Below, in pieces: positions 4,751 to 5,248 of a DNA stretch of 5,248 bases; the first letter of the stretch is position 1; the number at the start of each line of letters is the position of its first letter. Source of the DNA: Dehalococcoidia bacterium (lineage in GTDB: Bacteria > Chloroflexota > Dehalococcoidia > UBA2979). The stretch lies in NCBI GenBank assembly GCA_018700215.1, contig JABIST010000383.1:1-5248 (forward strand). Direction: 5' to 3'. The position numbers and the translations under genes are program-made. The notes beneath the pieces were generated by a model, which saw only the letters and a program-made list of their open reading frames with translations, was not told the DNA's origin and searched no databases.

Positions 4751-5200
4751 ATGGGTCGAGGACTAGCTACTCTGGTGATCGGCGCGATCACCCTCTTCGC
4801 AGTCGGAGGCGCAGCCTTCACCGCTGCCAACACCACGCCGGACAGCTCGGCTGGTGAAAATCTGACGGCGATCATCTCGGGATTCACCATCTCGGGTATC
4901 ACCTACACGCTGAACGCGGCGACCCCGACGGACATCGACACCGTCGTGTTCACGGCGCAGTCTGATCACGCTGGGCCGTGGCCGGCCGCTCTCGGCACCA
5001 AGCTCGGTCGATTTACCGCCACCGCTGCCGCCTGGTACGTCTGTGCAGACAACGCCGGTGGTGCGGCAGCAGGCACGTACGTCATCACCTGCACAACTGA
5101 TGGCACGGCCAACGGTGGCTTCTACTACGACGGATCCACTGCTTCCGTGCAGCTCACGGTCACGCCGGCCGTCGAGTTCGACACCATCCTCGTCCAGTAG
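4751..5200 (+). CDS. Small secreted protein of unknown function, signal peptide
   Basis: A 149-residue protein with an N-terminal Arg and a hydrophobic stretch (5-26, LATLVIGAITLFAVGGAAF), consistent with Sec export. The AAFTAANT segment may hold the cleavage or membrane-exit region. The mature part is rich in Thr, Ala, Gly and aromatic residues and has alternating beta-strand character (ISGFTISGITYTLNA, IDTVVFTAQS, SVQLTVTPAVEFDTILV). C98 and C114 flank a short loop and could form a disulphide bond. It is very poor in Lys and Arg after the signal. The layout faintly recalls TasA/camelysin-like small beta-sandwich fibre proteins, but no defining motif is seen, so the function is unknown. AAGGAG at 4738-4743 fixes the ATG start. 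The 48 bases after the stop show no terminator or gene, so a downstream operon partner may follow outside the window. Confidence 0.8.
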   Translation: MGRGLATLVIGAITLFAVGGAAFTAANTTPDSSAGENLTAIISGFTISGITYTLNAATPTDIDTVVFTAQSDHAGPWPAALGTKLGRFTATAAAWYVCADNAGGAAAGTYVITCTTDGTANGGFYYDGSTASVQLTVTPAVEFDTILVQ

Positions 5201-5248
5201 CGCTGGACACGCTCCCTACGAGGAATTCCGCCTCCCGCCCGGGCCACA

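Noticed and set aside
1..5248. CRISPR array, toxin-antitoxin pair or a complete defence system
   Set aside because: No regularly spaced repeats and no pair of small overlapping genes with such motifs were seen; the element's cargo is a single SRPBCC gene.

Overview
The window is GC-rich DNA, dense in genes, with GTG as well as ATG starts and Shine-Dalgarno sequences. A tRNA gene encodes its own CCA. A UvrD-type helicase tail ending in an HRDC domain and the general codon use suggest a high-GC actinobacterium, possibly Acidimicrobiia. That placement is an inference; there is no 16S or other marker here.

Positions 1-2709 look like ordinary chromosome. They hold the C-terminal end of a DNA helicase (HRDC domain), an A-type Fe-S carrier-like protein with an unusual Gly/Cys/His tail, a convergent alpha/beta hydrolase sharing a perfect bidirectional terminator with it, and, divergent from the hydrolase, a PrsW-family membrane protease.

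Positions 2710-4523 are the most interesting part. A CAT-anticodon tRNA gene (2710-2785) is intact, and its 3' part from the anticodon loop through CCA plus 3 bp (2740-2788) is repeated at 4475-4523 (48 of 49 identical). These read as attL and attR of a small integrated element now only about 1.8 kb long. Directly inside attL is a tyrosine recombinase pseudogene on the minus strand. It lacks its N-terminal part and carries a frameshift, an in-frame stop and a second frameshift caused by an exact 7-bp tandem duplication. A matching pair of 11-bp direct repeats (TTGGGGNCAT type) sits near each end, which suggests integrase arm-binding sites. The only intact gene inside is an SRPBCC-fold protein, whose stop codon abuts the broken integrase in the same frame. 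The rest (4042-4474) has no convincing gene.

Positions 4524-5248 are host DNA again. They hold a strong hairpin that was probably the original terminator of the tRNA, a leader that can fold, and a small secreted protein of unknown function.

How it fits together: a tRNA-targeting element integrated in the anticodon loop and rebuilt the tRNA 3' half with its own copy and its own terminator. It then lost most of its cargo and its integrase, leaving both ends and one passenger gene. I see no complete new defence or metabolic system; the decayed micro-island is the main discovery.
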